Assembly (NCBI RefSeq): GCF_024748695.1
Contig: NZ_CP087176.1
Location: 2,969,501 to 3,033,500 of the forward strand
Length of the DNA stretch: 64,000 bases
Direction: 5' to 3'
DNA from: Pseudomonas sp. B21-040
GTDB taxonomy: Bacteria > Pseudomonadota > Gammaproteobacteria > Pseudomonadales > Pseudomonadaceae
Shown one piece after another: positions 33,399-42,126 of this stretch. The position numbers and the translations under genes are program-made. Position 1 is the stretch's first letter, and each line of letters starts with the position of its first letter. Below the pieces are notes generated by a model. The model ran no database searches, was not told the origin of the DNA, and saw only the letters and a list, made by a program, of their open reading frames with translations.

Positions 33399-35348
33399 TT
33401 AGCTGTCCAGGTCGTTGGGCGCAACGATGTTGTGAAGCTTCATCCAGCGATACAGGGTTGGGCGCGACATGCTGAGCTCGCGTGCCGCGGCGCTGACATT
33501 CCAGCGCTGCCTGCGCAAGCAGTCCTCGATTTCGCGTGCGTGGGAAGTCTGCTGTTCCCGTACGGGAACCGAACTCATGGCCTGTCTTGGAATTACGCTC
33601 GGCAGGCACTCTTCGGGCAGGTCGTTCACAGTGATTTCATCTGTCTCCGCAGTGGCCAGCGCGTACTGGAGCGCATTGCGCAGCTCGCGGATATTGCCTG
33701 GCCAGGCGTAGCCGAGGAGAGCACTCATGGCGTCACCCCGGATTCGTGAAGGACGTTGGCGCTGTTCACAGAGCTCTCTGAAAATGCGTTCTATCAGGTA
33801 GCTCTTGTCGGCCCGTTCGCGCAGTGCCGGCAGGCGAAGGATCGCGCCATTGAGGCGGTAGTAGAGGTCTTCGCGGAACTCGCCTCGTTCAATCAACTGC
33901 CGCAGATCGCGGTGACTAGCTGCGATGACGCGGATATTGACCTTGATTGGCTTCTCGCTGCCCAGTGGCATCACTTCCTGCTCGGCGAGCACGCGCAGTA
34001 GCCGCGTCTGCAGATGCAGCGGCATGTCACCGATTTCATCGAGGAAGAGTGTGCCGCCATCGGCCTGCTGGATCAGACCTCGCATACCCTTGCTGCGTGC
34101 TCCGGTGAAGCTGCCGGGCTGGTAGCCGAAGAGTTCGCTCTCGATCAATGACTCGGGCATTGCCGCGCAGTTGATGGCGACGAAGGGGGCCTTATGCCTG
34201 TTGCTGCTGTCGTGCAAAGCGCGGGCAAGGCGTTCTTTGCCGGTACCGGTTTCGCCGTTGAGCAAGACGTTCAGCGGTTCGCTGCACAGTCGCTTGGCAC
34301 GAGCGAGCATCTTGCGCATGGCGGGGTCATCGTCGGAGAGCTCATCCAGCGGGCAGCGTTCCTGACTCGAGCGCTGAGCTTGAGGGGCAACGGGCGCTCG
34401 ACAGGGCTCCATCAATGCGGCAAAGAACAGAGCGTTCTGACGGTGGGTACGGAAGGCGCGTACCTGGTCGGGGCTAGCGCGGGGGATGCTGAAGATGTCT
34501 TCAGGTTCGCAGTCGAACAGATCCTGAATACCGATCCGACGGGCCAATGCCGAAGGCCGCTCCGGCAACTGCAGGCCACATTCGGCGAGCAGTGCACGGG
34601 CCGCAGTATTGGCCGCCAGGAGACTGCCGTCCCCAGCAATCGCCAGCAGGTACTGGCGATTGATCAGGACAAACTCGCGGGAACGGTCGAAGCAGAGGAT
34701 ATGGGCTTCACGGTAGCGGCGCAGGAAGTAGGCATCCTCGATCATCCGCGCATACTGCTTGACCAGTTGTAGGGCGAATTGCTGGGAGTCCTTGGAAGGC
34801 GGTGAGTTCAATGCCGAAATATCCAGCACGGCCAGCAACTGCCCTTGGGGATTGAAGATGGGAACTGCGGTGCAGGTCAGGGCGATGTGATGGGCACTGA
34901 AATGGTCATGGTGGTGGCAGGTCAGCGGCTGCTGCTCCTTGATGCAGGTCCCCACCGCGCAGGTTCCGGCGTGGTTCTCGCTCCAGTCGGCACCGAGGTA
35001 CAAGCCAGTCTTGCGATGCGCCGTCTCATCCAGTGGATCGCCGAGGAACTGCACGGTGATCCCCCGGCTGTCGGTGAGGAGAATGACGTACCCCAGCTCG
35101 GCGATGTGGCGGTACAGCTGCTCGACGCCTGCGCGGGCCACGTTGATCAGCTCGTCGGCATGGTCCTGGTGTTCCCGCAACACCTGACGCGGGACGAACC
35201 GCGGTGGCGCGGGCTTGGCCGGATCCAGACCGTAATCCAGGATACAACGCTTCCAGGAGCGGGTGATGATGGACTCGTGCCCAACGCTATCGCTGGCGTA
35301 GGACAGCACAGTGTCGATATGCAGGCTGGGGGTCGAAACGGTGCTCAT
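33399..35348 (-). CDS. acoR: AcoR-type sigma54-dependent activator
   Basis: A 649-residue regulator. The N-terminal ~320 residues hold a GAF-type sensor (with CAVGTCI and HHDHFSAHHIALTCTAVPIF). The central AAA+ domain has Walker A GETGTGKE near residue 365, the sigma54-contact loop ELFGYQPGSFTGA near 410 (GSFTGA instead of GAFTGA) and Walker B GGTLFLDEIGD. The C-terminus has a Fis-type HTH (AARELSMSRPTLYRWM). The start at 35348 follows GGGAGG. It is divergent from the catabolic operon, which has a sigma54 promoter and palindromic sites. The inducer is likely acetoin or a related diol product. Confidence 0.88.
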   Translation of the reverse strand: MSTVSTPSLHIDTVLSYASDSVGHESIITRSWKRCILDYGLDPAKPAPPRFVPRQVLREHQDHADELINVARAGVEQLYRHIAELGYVILLTDSRGITVQFLGDPLDETAHRKTGLYLGADWSENHAGTCAVGTCIKEQQPLTCHHHDHFSAHHIALTCTAVPIFNPQGQLLAVLDISALNSPPSKDSQQFALQLVKQYARMIEDAYFLRRYREAHILCFDRSREFVLINRQYLLAIAGDGSLLAANTAARALLAECGLQLPERPSALARRIGIQDLFDCEPEDIFSIPRASPDQVRAFRTHRQNALFFAALMEPCRAPVAPQAQRSSQERCPLDELSDDDPAMRKMLARAKRLCSEPLNVLLNGETGTGKERLARALHDSSNRHKAPFVAINCAAMPESLIESELFGYQPGSFTGARSKGMRGLIQQADGGTLFLDEIGDMPLHLQTRLLRVLAEQEVMPLGSEKPIKVNIRVIAASHRDLRQLIERGEFREDLYYRLNGAILRLPALRERADKSYLIERIFRELCEQRQRPSRIRGDAMSALLGYAWPGNIRELRNALQYALATAETDEITVNDLPEECLPSVIPRQAMSSVPVREQQTSHAREIEDCLRRQRWNVSAAARELSMSRPTLYRWMKLHNIVAPNDLDS

Positions 35349-35585
35349 GCGGCCTCCCGGGCACGGGGCGAGGGGCCCGTGACGATCTTGTTCTTGTTCG
35401 GCATCAGCACGTGGGGCGGGCTGGCACGGTTGCAATCACATTACGAGTTTAGCCCTCCGCTGTCACTTCCCCGTTGATCGCAGCTGGACCACCGCCAGAA
35501 GACTGGTAAATGGTCTCCCTTTTTTGTTGGCGGTGTCCGGCAATGCCGCCGCTCCGATCTTGCGCTCAGCTCAGGTATCGCCAGC

Positions 35586-35650
35586 CTTTACGTATGTAAA
35601 ACGCTTGGACGGATGCTTACAGGTGTAAAGCCTTTGCTTTACAGGTCATG
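35586..35650. promoter_or_regulatory. Probable AcoR binding sites ahead of the aco operon
   Basis: TTTACGTATGTAAA (35587-35600), CTTACAGGTGTAAAG (35616-35630) and a half-site GCTTTACAGGTCATG lie 70-135 bp upstream of the sigma54 promoter. They match the palindrome between lipA and the VOC gene. The consensus is near TTACA-N2-TGTAA. Confidence 0.65.
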
Positions 35651-35718
35651 CTCGTAAGATGTTTTTTTATTTCTAAAAATTCATTTAAAAACAGTAAGTT
35701 AATATTGATTTTTGGCAT

Positions 35719-35734
35719 TGGCACACAAGTTGCT
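35719..35734 (+). promoter_or_regulatory. Sigma54 promoter of the aco-like operon
   Basis: TGGCACACAAGTTGCT matches the -24/-12 consensus with GG at 35720-35721, ten bases, and GC at 35732-35733. The first gene starts ~107 bp downstream. Confidence 0.8.
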
Positions 35735-35840
35735 CTTTCACTACCGAAGGGGCCAAAAAGGCACCCGGATTTATAACAATAACGTCGGCCACACCTGTTC
35801 CCACCTTGCAGGCGTGCCGGCAAAAGCCTGGAGCTCTGCC

Positions 35841-36359
35841 ATGCATGACTCTTCACCCCTGAGTGGCCCTCTGAGCCGCCGGCGCTTTCTCAGTCTTTCG
35901 GGGCAATCGGCCCTGTTCATCGGCGCTACCGCCATTATCAGCCAGCTCATTCCCGTCACCGTCATCGCCGACGACGTGTTGCCCCAGCTGCCCGCCGGGC
36001 TGCTGCAGATGGGGCGCGAGATCTATCCCCATGACCGGCTCGGCGATGCACCGTATGCCAGGTCGCTGGCCGAGCTGCTCGGTAAGCACTCGGACCTGGT
36101 TAACGACGGCTTGAAGGCCCTGCAGGGGCGCGCCCGCGCTAAGCATGGTCGGCCTTTCGAAGAGATCGCCAGTGAGGAGGATCGCGTCGCCCTGCTTCGC
36201 GAGATCGAGACCACGCCGTTCTTCCGTGAAACCCGCAGCGCGCTGATGTTTGGTATCTACGACAACAAGACGCTGTTCCCATTGTTCGGCTACGAGGGCT
36301 CGTCGGTGGAGAAAGGTGGCTATATCGCACGTGGCTTCAACGACCTCGATTGGCTCTGA
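35841..36359 (+). CDS. Tat-signal small subunit of a GMC dehydrogenase (gluconate 2-dehydrogenase subunit 3-like)
   Basis: A 172-residue protein with a twin-arginine signal peptide (LSRRRFLSLSGQSALFIGAT) and a body like subunit 3 of membrane gluconate/fructose dehydrogenases (MGREIYPHDRLGDAPYARSL; TPFFRETRSALMFGIYDNKTLFPLFGY). It would carry the signal-less FAD subunit encoded next through the Tat pore as a hitchhiker. GGAG lies 7 bp ahead of the ATG at 35841. It is the first gene of the sigma54 operon. Confidence 0.85.
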   Translation: MHDSSPLSGPLSRRRFLSLSGQSALFIGATAIISQLIPVTVIADDVLPQLPAGLLQMGREIYPHDRLGDAPYARSLAELLGKHSDLVNDGLKALQGRARAKHGRPFEEIASEEDRVALLREIETTPFFRETRSALMFGIYDNKTLFPLFGYEGSSVEKGGYIARGFNDLDWL

Positions 36360-36409
36360 TCAGCTTTCTCTTCGCGGCTCCATCCATTCCAACAATGAGG
36401 GTTAACCCC

Positions 36410-37990
36410 ATGGCAGCGAAATTCTCCCAGGACGACAGCGATGTCGTCGTCATCATTGGCTCGGGCGCCGGCGGCGGGACCCTGGCCCATGCTTTGGCCA
36501 AGCAAGGAATCCGTACCGTGGTGCTGGAAGCCGGCAAGCGTTACGAGATGTCCGACATCGAAAACGATGAGTGGGCCATGTTCAACAAGATTTCCTGGCT
36601 CGACAAACGCATCGCCACTGGCGGCTGGGACGTGGCGCGTAACCACCCGAACCTGCCGGCCTGGATCGTTAAAGCGGTGGGCGGCAGTTCCGTACACTGG
36701 GCCGGCGTGGCCCTGCGCTTCCGCGACTTCGAGTTTCGCATGCGCACCGAAAACGGTGATATCAAGGGCGCCAATATGCTGGACTGGCCACTCAGCTATG
36801 AGGAGCTGGAGCCCTGGTATGTCAAGGCTGAGAAGCACATGGGCGTGACCGGTCCAAGCACCGGGATGCCGTATCACCAATGGCACAACTCCTTCAAGGT
36901 CCTGGCCACTGGCGCCCAACGCATTGGCTACAAAGAAATCCAGTCCGGCCCCATGGCGATCAATACGCAGCCCTATGACAGCCGTCCTGGTTGCATGCAG
37001 ATCGGCTTCTGCATGCAGGGCTGCCGCATCGGCGCCAAGTGGTCGACTCTCTACACCGATATCCCCCGCGCCGAGGCTACCGGCAACTGTGAGGTGCGTC
37101 CGCAGAGCATGGCGCTACGCATTGAGCATGATGCCCGCGGCCGAGTCACCGGGGTGGTTTACGCCGACGCCGAGGGCAACCAGCAGCACCAGAAGGCCAG
37201 AGTGGTGTGCGTGGCCGGTAACTCCATCGAGTCGCCGCGCCTGCTGCTCAACTCCGAGTCCTCGACGTTCAAGGACGGCCTGGCCAACTCCTCTGGTCAG
37301 GTTGGGCGCAACTACATGTGTCACACCACCGCGGGCATCTACGCAGTGCTGCCCAAGCCGATTCACATGTATCGGGGCACCACCTGCGCGGGAATCATTT
37401 CCGACGAGTCCTACAACAACACTTCGCGAGGTTTCGTTGGTGGCTACCGGCTGGAAATCCTGTCCCTCGGCCTGCCGTTCATGTCCGCCTTCCTCGATCC
37501 GACCCCGCAGGGCTGGGGCCGTGCCTTCGCTTCGCGGATGGAGCGCTACGACCATATGTCCGGCGTGTGGTTGTGCGGTGAGGACCTGCCCATGGAGAGT
37601 AACCGCATCACCCTCCACGGCACCGAGAAGGACCAGTACGGCCTGCCCATCCCGGTGGTGCACAAGGACGACCATGCTTTCGACACCGCCATGCGTAATC
37701 ACGGCGTGGAGCAGACCCGCAAGTGCTACGAGGCGGTCGGTGCCACCGAGGTGATCCGCCTGCCGTCCTACCCGGCCAGCCACAACATGGGCACCAACCG
37801 CATGAGCGCCAAAGCGTCCGACGGCGTGGTGAACAAATGGGGCCAGAGCCACGACATCCCCAACCTGTTCGTCTCTGACGGTAGCCAGTTCACTACCAGC
37901 GGCGGGCAAAACCCGACCTTGACCATTGTCGCCTTGGCTCTGCGCCAAGCCGAGCACATCGGCTCGCTGATGAACCAGCGCGCCCTCTGA
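36410..37990 (+). CDS. GMC-family FAD-dependent dehydrogenase, large subunit
   Basis: A 526-residue GMC oxidoreductase. The N-terminal Rossmann motif is VVVIIGSGAGGGTLAHALA with VVLEAGKRYE; the FAD/substrate part has VGGSSVHWAGVALR. The C-terminal catalytic region has ASHNMGTNRM with the His usual for GMC enzymes and TSGGQNPTLTIVALALR. It has no own signal, fitting co-export with the Tat subunit 50 bp upstream. Relatives oxidise gluconate, fructose, sorbitol or other polyols at the periplasmic face and pass electrons to a cytochrome c subunit, which is not encoded here. The operon context suggests a diol or acyloin substrate, which is an inference. Confidence 0.87.
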   Translation: MAAKFSQDDSDVVVIIGSGAGGGTLAHALAKQGIRTVVLEAGKRYEMSDIENDEWAMFNKISWLDKRIATGGWDVARNHPNLPAWIVKAVGGSSVHWAGVALRFRDFEFRMRTENGDIKGANMLDWPLSYEELEPWYVKAEKHMGVTGPSTGMPYHQWHNSFKVLATGAQRIGYKEIQSGPMAINTQPYDSRPGCMQIGFCMQGCRIGAKWSTLYTDIPRAEATGNCEVRPQSMALRIEHDARGRVTGVVYADAEGNQQHQKARVVCVAGNSIESPRLLLNSESSTFKDGLANSSGQVGRNYMCHTTAGIYAVLPKPIHMYRGTTCAGIISDESYNNTSRGFVGGYRLEILSLGLPFMSAFLDPTPQGWGRAFASRMERYDHMSGVWLCGEDLPMESNRITLHGTEKDQYGLPIPVVHKDDHAFDTAMRNHGVEQTRKCYEAVGATEVIRLPSYPASHNMGTNRMSAKASDGVVNKWGQSHDIPNLFVSDGSQFTTSGGQNPTLTIVALALRQAEHIGSLMNQRAL

Positions 37991-38002
37991 GGAGCCAATC
38001 CC

Positions 38003-38992
38003 ATGACCACACCCAGCAAAGCCCAGCGACTCTGGATGTTCGAGCAGATGCTCGTCAGCCGATACCTGGAAGAGTCCATCGAGCGAATCTACATGGAAGG
38101 CAAGACGCCGGTATTCAACATGGCCAATGGGCCAATTCCTGGTGAGATGCACCTGTCCAACGGTCAGGAGCCTTGCGCCGTCGGCGTCTGCGCCCACCTC
38201 GCGGCGGAGGACATTGTCACCGCGACCCACCGTCCACATCACATAGCCGTGGCCAAGGACGTAGACCTGAACGAGATGGTCGCCGAGATCTTCGGCAAAA
38301 AGACCGGCCTGTCTGGCGGCCGCGGCGGCCATATGCACCTGTTCGACGCACGGGTGAATTTCTCCTGCTCCGGCATCATCGCCCAAGGCATGGGCCCTGC
38401 CGTTGGTGCTGCGTTATCGCGCCAACTACAGGGTAAGTCCGGAGTCGCCGTGGCCTACCTGGGTGAAGGCGCAGCGAACCAGGGAGCCTTCCACGAAACA
38501 CTGAATCTGGCCGCGCTGTGGAAGCTACCGGTGGTCTTCGTCATCGAGGACAACGCCTGGGGCATCTCGGTGGCCAAGGCCTCTTCGACTGCCATCGAGC
38601 GCAACTACCTGCGTGCTGCCGCTTATGGCATGCCCGGCGTGTTCGTCCCGGGTAACGACGCCGACGCCATCTTCGCCGCAGCCGGTGAGGCCATTGCCCG
38701 GGCCCGTGCCGGTGAAGGGCCGAGCCTGATCGAGATCGAAACTCACCGCCTGGCCGGCCACTTCATGGGGGACGGCGAAACCTACCGTCCGACCGGCGAG
38801 AAGGAAGCGCTGCTGGCAAAGGACCCGATTCCGGCTTACCGCCAACGCCTGTTCGATCTGGGCGTGCTGGACGAGGTCGGTGCCGCCGCCATTGAAGAAC
38901 GTGCCCGAGGACGTGTCGACGCTGCGGTGCAGTTCGCCCGCGACAGTGCCTATCCGGCACCGGAAGAAGCTCTGGAAATGGTGTTCGTGTGA
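38003..38992 (+). CDS. acoA: Acetoin dehydrogenase-like E1 component, alpha subunit
   Basis: A 329-residue thiamine-diphosphate enzyme subunit. The TPP motif reads GEGAANQGAFHETLNLA...NAWGIS (the usual GDG is GEG here), and the phosphorylation-loop-like segments SGGRGGHMHLF and ETHRLAGHFMGD are present. It pairs with the beta subunit at 40153 to cleave and oxidise a 2-hydroxyketone such as acetoin, giving an acetyl group to the lipoyl arm. GAGGAG precedes the ATG. The gene order alpha, alcohol dehydrogenase, beta is unusual, since alpha and beta genes are normally adjacent. Confidence 0.88.
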   Translation: MTTPSKAQRLWMFEQMLVSRYLEESIERIYMEGKTPVFNMANGPIPGEMHLSNGQEPCAVGVCAHLAAEDIVTATHRPHHIAVAKDVDLNEMVAEIFGKKTGLSGGRGGHMHLFDARVNFSCSGIIAQGMGPAVGAALSRQLQGKSGVAVAYLGEGAANQGAFHETLNLAALWKLPVVFVIEDNAWGISVAKASSTAIERNYLRAAAYGMPGVFVPGNDADAIFAAAGEAIARARAGEGPSLIEIETHRLAGHFMGDGETYRPTGEKEALLAKDPIPAYRQRLFDLGVLDEVGAAAIEERARGRVDAAVQFARDSAYPAPEEALEMVFV

Positions 38993-39030
38993 ACGGAACT
39001 CGCCACAACAACGACAAGAAGGAGACCGAC

Positions 39031-40128
39031 ATGTACCGACAACCGACGATGAAGGCTGCAGTTTGGCATGGCCGACGCGACATCCGCCTGCAGGACGTTG
39101 CCTGCCCGCCGCAACCTCAGGCGGGCTGGGTGCAAATCCGTGTGGATTGGTGCGGCATCTGTGGCTCGGACCTGCACGAATACCTGGCCGGGCCGGTATT
39201 CATTCCCACTGATACCGCCCATCCACTCACTGGCCTCAAAGGGCAGTGCATTCTCGGCCACGAGTTCTGTGGCGAGATTGTCTCCCTGGGTGAGGGGGTT
39301 CAGAACTTTGCAGTAGGTGAGCGCGTGGCCGCCGATGCTTGTCAGCATTGCGGCCAATGCTGGTTCTGCCAGCAGGGCCAATACAACCTGTGCGAGAAGC
39401 TCGCCTTCACCGGATTGATGAACAACGGCGCGTTCGCTGAACTGGTCAACATCCCGGCCAATCTGCTGTACCTCCTGCCGGAAGGTTTCCCTGCAGAGGC
39501 CGGCGCGCTAGTCGAACCTCTGGCAGTTGGCATGCACGCGGTGAAGAAGGCCGGCAGCCTCCTCGGCCAGACAGTGGTGGTAGTCGGCGCTGGAACCATC
39601 GGTCTGTGCACCATCATGTGCGCCCGTGCCGCTGGCGCGGCCCGGATCATCGCGCTCGAAATGTCCACTGCGCGCAAGGCGAAGGCGCTGGAGGTGGGGG
39701 CCACTGAGGTGCTCGACCCCAGCCAGTGCGATGCCATCGCTTCGGTGCGCGAACTGACAGATGGATATGGTGCTGCGGTTTCTTTCGAGTGCATCGGCCA
39801 CAAGGCCACCGCCAAGTTGGCTATCGATGTCATTCGCAAGGGCGGGCGCTGCGTGATGGTGGGCATTTTCGAGGAGCCCAGCGAATTCAACTTTTTCGAA
39901 ATCGTCGCCACCGAGAAGCAGGTTATTGGTGCCTTGGCCTACAACGGTGAGTTCGCCGATGTCATCGCTCTGATCGCCGACGGCCGCTTGGACGTTACGC
40001 CGCTGATCACCGGGCGTATCGAGCTGGAACACATCCTCGAGCAAGGGTTCGAGGAGCTGGTGAACAACAAGGACCAGAACGTGAAGATCATCGTCAGGAC
40101 GTCCGCGCCTGCCGCTGCCCGTCACTGA
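39031..40128 (+). CDS. 2,3-butanediol dehydrogenase-like zinc alcohol dehydrogenase
   Basis: A 365-residue medium-chain dehydrogenase. The catalytic zinc ligands are in WCGICGSDLHEY and LGHEFCGEIV; the structural zinc has four Cys in CQHCGQCWFCQQGQYNLC. The nucleotide site is VVVVGAGTIGLCT, with NAD(H) likely from the Glu in IIALEMS. It would interconvert 2,3-butanediol and acetoin. AAGGAG lies ahead of the ATG at 39031; another ATG six codons later is possible. It sits between the two E1 genes. Confidence 0.87.
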   Translation: MYRQPTMKAAVWHGRRDIRLQDVACPPQPQAGWVQIRVDWCGICGSDLHEYLAGPVFIPTDTAHPLTGLKGQCILGHEFCGEIVSLGEGVQNFAVGERVAADACQHCGQCWFCQQGQYNLCEKLAFTGLMNNGAFAELVNIPANLLYLLPEGFPAEAGALVEPLAVGMHAVKKAGSLLGQTVVVVGAGTIGLCTIMCARAAGAARIIALEMSTARKAKALEVGATEVLDPSQCDAIASVRELTDGYGAAVSFECIGHKATAKLAIDVIRKGGRCVMVGIFEEPSEFNFFEIVATEKQVIGALAYNGEFADVIALIADGRLDVTPLITGRIELEHILEQGFEELVNNKDQNVKIIVRTSAPAAARH

Positions 40129-40152
40129 TCCCATCGACGGAGGAAATGAGAC

Positions 40153-41178
40153 ATGTCTGCAGCAATCAAAGAACGCAAACTCACCATCGCCCGCGCCATG
40201 GCCGAGGCGATGGCCCAGGAAATGCGCCTCGACCCACGCGTCTTCGTGATGGGCGAGGACATTGGCCAGCTCGGCGGGGTGTTCGGCAACACCCGTGGCC
40301 TGCATGAAGAATTCGGCAGCGCGCGCATTCGTGATACGCCTATCTCGGAAACCGCCTTCATCGGCGCGGCCGTGGGCGCAGCCTCTGACGGCATGCGTCC
40401 GATTGTCGAACTGATGTTCGTCGACTTCTTCGGCGTCTGTATGGACGCGATCTACAACCTGATGGCGAAGAACACCTACTTCTCCGGCGGCAAGGTCAGC
40501 GTGCCCATGGTGCTGATGGCATCCACCGGTGCCGGCTACTCCGACGCCGGGCAGCATTCGCAGTGCCTTTACGGCACCTTCGCTCACCTGCCAGGCATGA
40601 AGGTGGTGGTTCCGAGCAACGCCTACGACGCCAAGGGCCTGATGACTGCCGCCATTCGCGATGACAACCCGGTCATCTACCTGTTCCATAAGTCGCTCCA
40701 GGGCATGGGCTGGCTGGGTACCGAGAAGGGCGCGACGGTGGCCGTACCGGAGGATCCCTATACCGTCGAAATCGGCAAGGCGAAGACGGTCCGCGAAGGC
40801 CGAGACGTGAGCATCGTCAGTCTGGGTGCCGGCGTGCATCACGCGCTGCGCGCTGCCCAGCAGTTGGAGCAGCAGGGCGTCAGCGCCGAAGTAGTGGACC
40901 TGCGCAGTCTGGTGCCGCTGGACCGTGAGCACGTCATCGCCTCTGTGCGCAAGACCGGCCGACTCATCGTTGTCGACGAGGACTACCACAGCTTCGGTGT
41001 GAGCGGCGAAATCATCGCCAGCGTCGTCGAGCACGACATCGGGATGCTCAAGGCGCGCCCGCAACGGGTGGCATTCCCCGACATACCGATTCCTTTCACG
41101 CCGCCCATGGAGCAATGGGCGCTGCCATCTGCCGCAAAGATCGTTGCGGCCTACCAGAACCTGAAGAACGAGGAATAA
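40153..41178 (+). CDS. acoB: Acetoin dehydrogenase-like E1 component, beta subunit
   Basis: A 341-residue transketolase-like beta subunit. It shows MAQEMRLDPRVFVMGEDIGQLGG-type start, the RDTPISETAFIGAAVGAA segment, HSQCLYGTFAHLPGMKVVVP and a C-terminal domain with VVDEDYHSFGVSGEI. It forms the a2b2 E1 with the acoA product. GGAGGAAA lies ahead of the ATG, and the stand-alone lipoyl protein follows after 4 bp. Confidence 0.9.
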   Translation: MSAAIKERKLTIARAMAEAMAQEMRLDPRVFVMGEDIGQLGGVFGNTRGLHEEFGSARIRDTPISETAFIGAAVGAASDGMRPIVELMFVDFFGVCMDAIYNLMAKNTYFSGGKVSVPMVLMASTGAGYSDAGQHSQCLYGTFAHLPGMKVVVPSNAYDAKGLMTAAIRDDNPVIYLFHKSLQGMGWLGTEKGATVAVPEDPYTVEIGKAKTVREGRDVSIVSLGAGVHHALRAAQQLEQQGVSAEVVDLRSLVPLDREHVIASVRKTGRLIVVDEDYHSFGVSGEIIASVVEHDIGMLKARPQRVAFPDIPIPFTPPMEQWALPSAAKIVAAYQNLKNEE

Positions 41179-41182
41179 CAAC

Positions 41183-41416
41183 ATGTCCAATCCAATCCTG
41201 ATTTCCGCCGACCTCTGGGAAGGCGACGCCGAAGCCGTAATCACTTCCTGGCTGGTCAGTGATGGCGCCGAAGTTGGCCAAGGCGACCTGGTGGCAGAAA
41301 TCATGTCTGAAAAGGCCCAGTTTGAGATCGAGGCGCCGGCTTCCGGCGTGCTGAAAATCCTCGAAGAAGAAGACGCGGTGGTTGTCAAAGGCGCGACCAT
41401 CGGGTTAGTGGAGTGA
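41183..41416 (+). CDS. Stand-alone lipoyl-domain protein
   Basis: A 77-residue protein that is just one biotinyl/lipoyl domain. The lipoylated Lys is in IMSEKAQFEIEAPASG (about residue 44), with the hairpin turn and flanking strands intact. In usual complexes this domain is fused to the E2 acyltransferase; here the acyltransferase is a separate gene 5 bp later. GAGGAAT precedes the ATG. It would be the swinging-arm carrier, a target for LipA and the ligase in this locus. Confidence 0.88.
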   Translation: MSNPILISADLWEGDAEAVITSWLVSDGAEVGQGDLVAEIMSEKAQFEIEAPASGVLKILEEEDAVVVKGATIGLVE

Positions 41417-41421
41417 GAGCC

Positions 41422-42126
41422 ATGGGGCACATACAGAATGTTGCTGCCGGCTCCGGTAGCACCGTGCTCTTGAAAGGCATGCGAAAAATGATCGCTGCGA
41501 AGATGAGCGAAAGCCTGCAGACTGCAGCGCAACTAACTCACCATGCTGAATGCGAGTTGACCATCCTGCAGGCGAAACGGGCGGAGCTAAAGGCTGCGGG
41601 TAGCCAGGTATCGCTCCATGACCTGCTGCTGTTTGAGATCGTATGTACCCTGAAGAACCATCCGGGACTCAATGCAACCCTGCAAGATAACCAAATCACG
41701 CGGCATGGTTCGGTGCATCTTGGTCTGGCGATCCCGCTGCCGGACGACCTGCTGGTGGCGCCCGCACTGTTTGATGCTGACCAACTGGATGCGGAGGGCC
41801 TGGCGCTTGCACGCCGGGCCCTGGTGGACAAGGCACTGTCCGGGAAGCTCTCGGTGAAGGAGCTAACGGGTGCCACGGTGACCGTGACCAACTTGGGGCT
41901 GTCGCGGGTGCGTTTTTTCACGCCCATCCTCAATGTCCCTCAGGTGGCCATTATCGGGCTGGGAGGCATCCAGCGTCGCCTGCAACGAGGTGCCGATGGT
42001 TCGTTATCAGAGCGCGACTTCATGGGTCTTTCGCTGACCTTTGATCACCGGGCCGTGAACGGTGCTCCTGCCGCAGACTTCCTCGATGATCTGTGCCAGC
42101 GAATCGAAGGGGTAGAGCCGTCATGA
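41422..42126 (+). CDS. acoC: E2-type acyltransferase catalytic domain without lipoyl domain
   Basis: A 234-residue 2-oxoacid-dehydrogenase acyltransferase catalytic domain. The active-site motif is LTFDHRAVNGAPAADFLDD, and the trimer core signature VTVTNLGLSRVRFFTPILNVPQVAIIGLG is present. It lacks both the lipoyl and the clear E1/E3-binding linker domains found in full-length E2. An alternative GTG at 41413 overlaps the lipoyl gene stop. It works presumably with the small lipoyl protein to transfer acetyl to CoA. It overlaps the next gene by 4 bp. The symbol is by role; acoC proteins elsewhere can be of other folds. Confidence 0.83.
   Translation: MGHIQNVAAGSGSTVLLKGMRKMIAAKMSESLQTAAQLTHHAECELTILQAKRAELKAAGSQVSLHDLLLFEIVCTLKNHPGLNATLQDNQITRHGSVHLGLAIPLPDDLLVAPALFDADQLDAEGLALARRALVDKALSGKLSVKELTGATVTVTNLGLSRVRFFTPILNVPQVAIIGLGGIQRRLQRGADGSLSERDFMGLSLTFDHRAVNGAPAADFLDDLCQRIEGVEPS

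Noticed and set aside
37115..38386. Long minus-strand open frame opposite the GMC and acoA genes
   Set aside because: It mirrors the third-codon-position GC of two well-supported genes; the product has no recognisable domain.
39508..41532. 674-codon minus-strand open frame opposite bdh, acoB and the lipoyl gene
   Set aside because: It crosses several conserved genes on the other strand and shows His/Asp/Val-rich shadow composition; an artefact of high GC.
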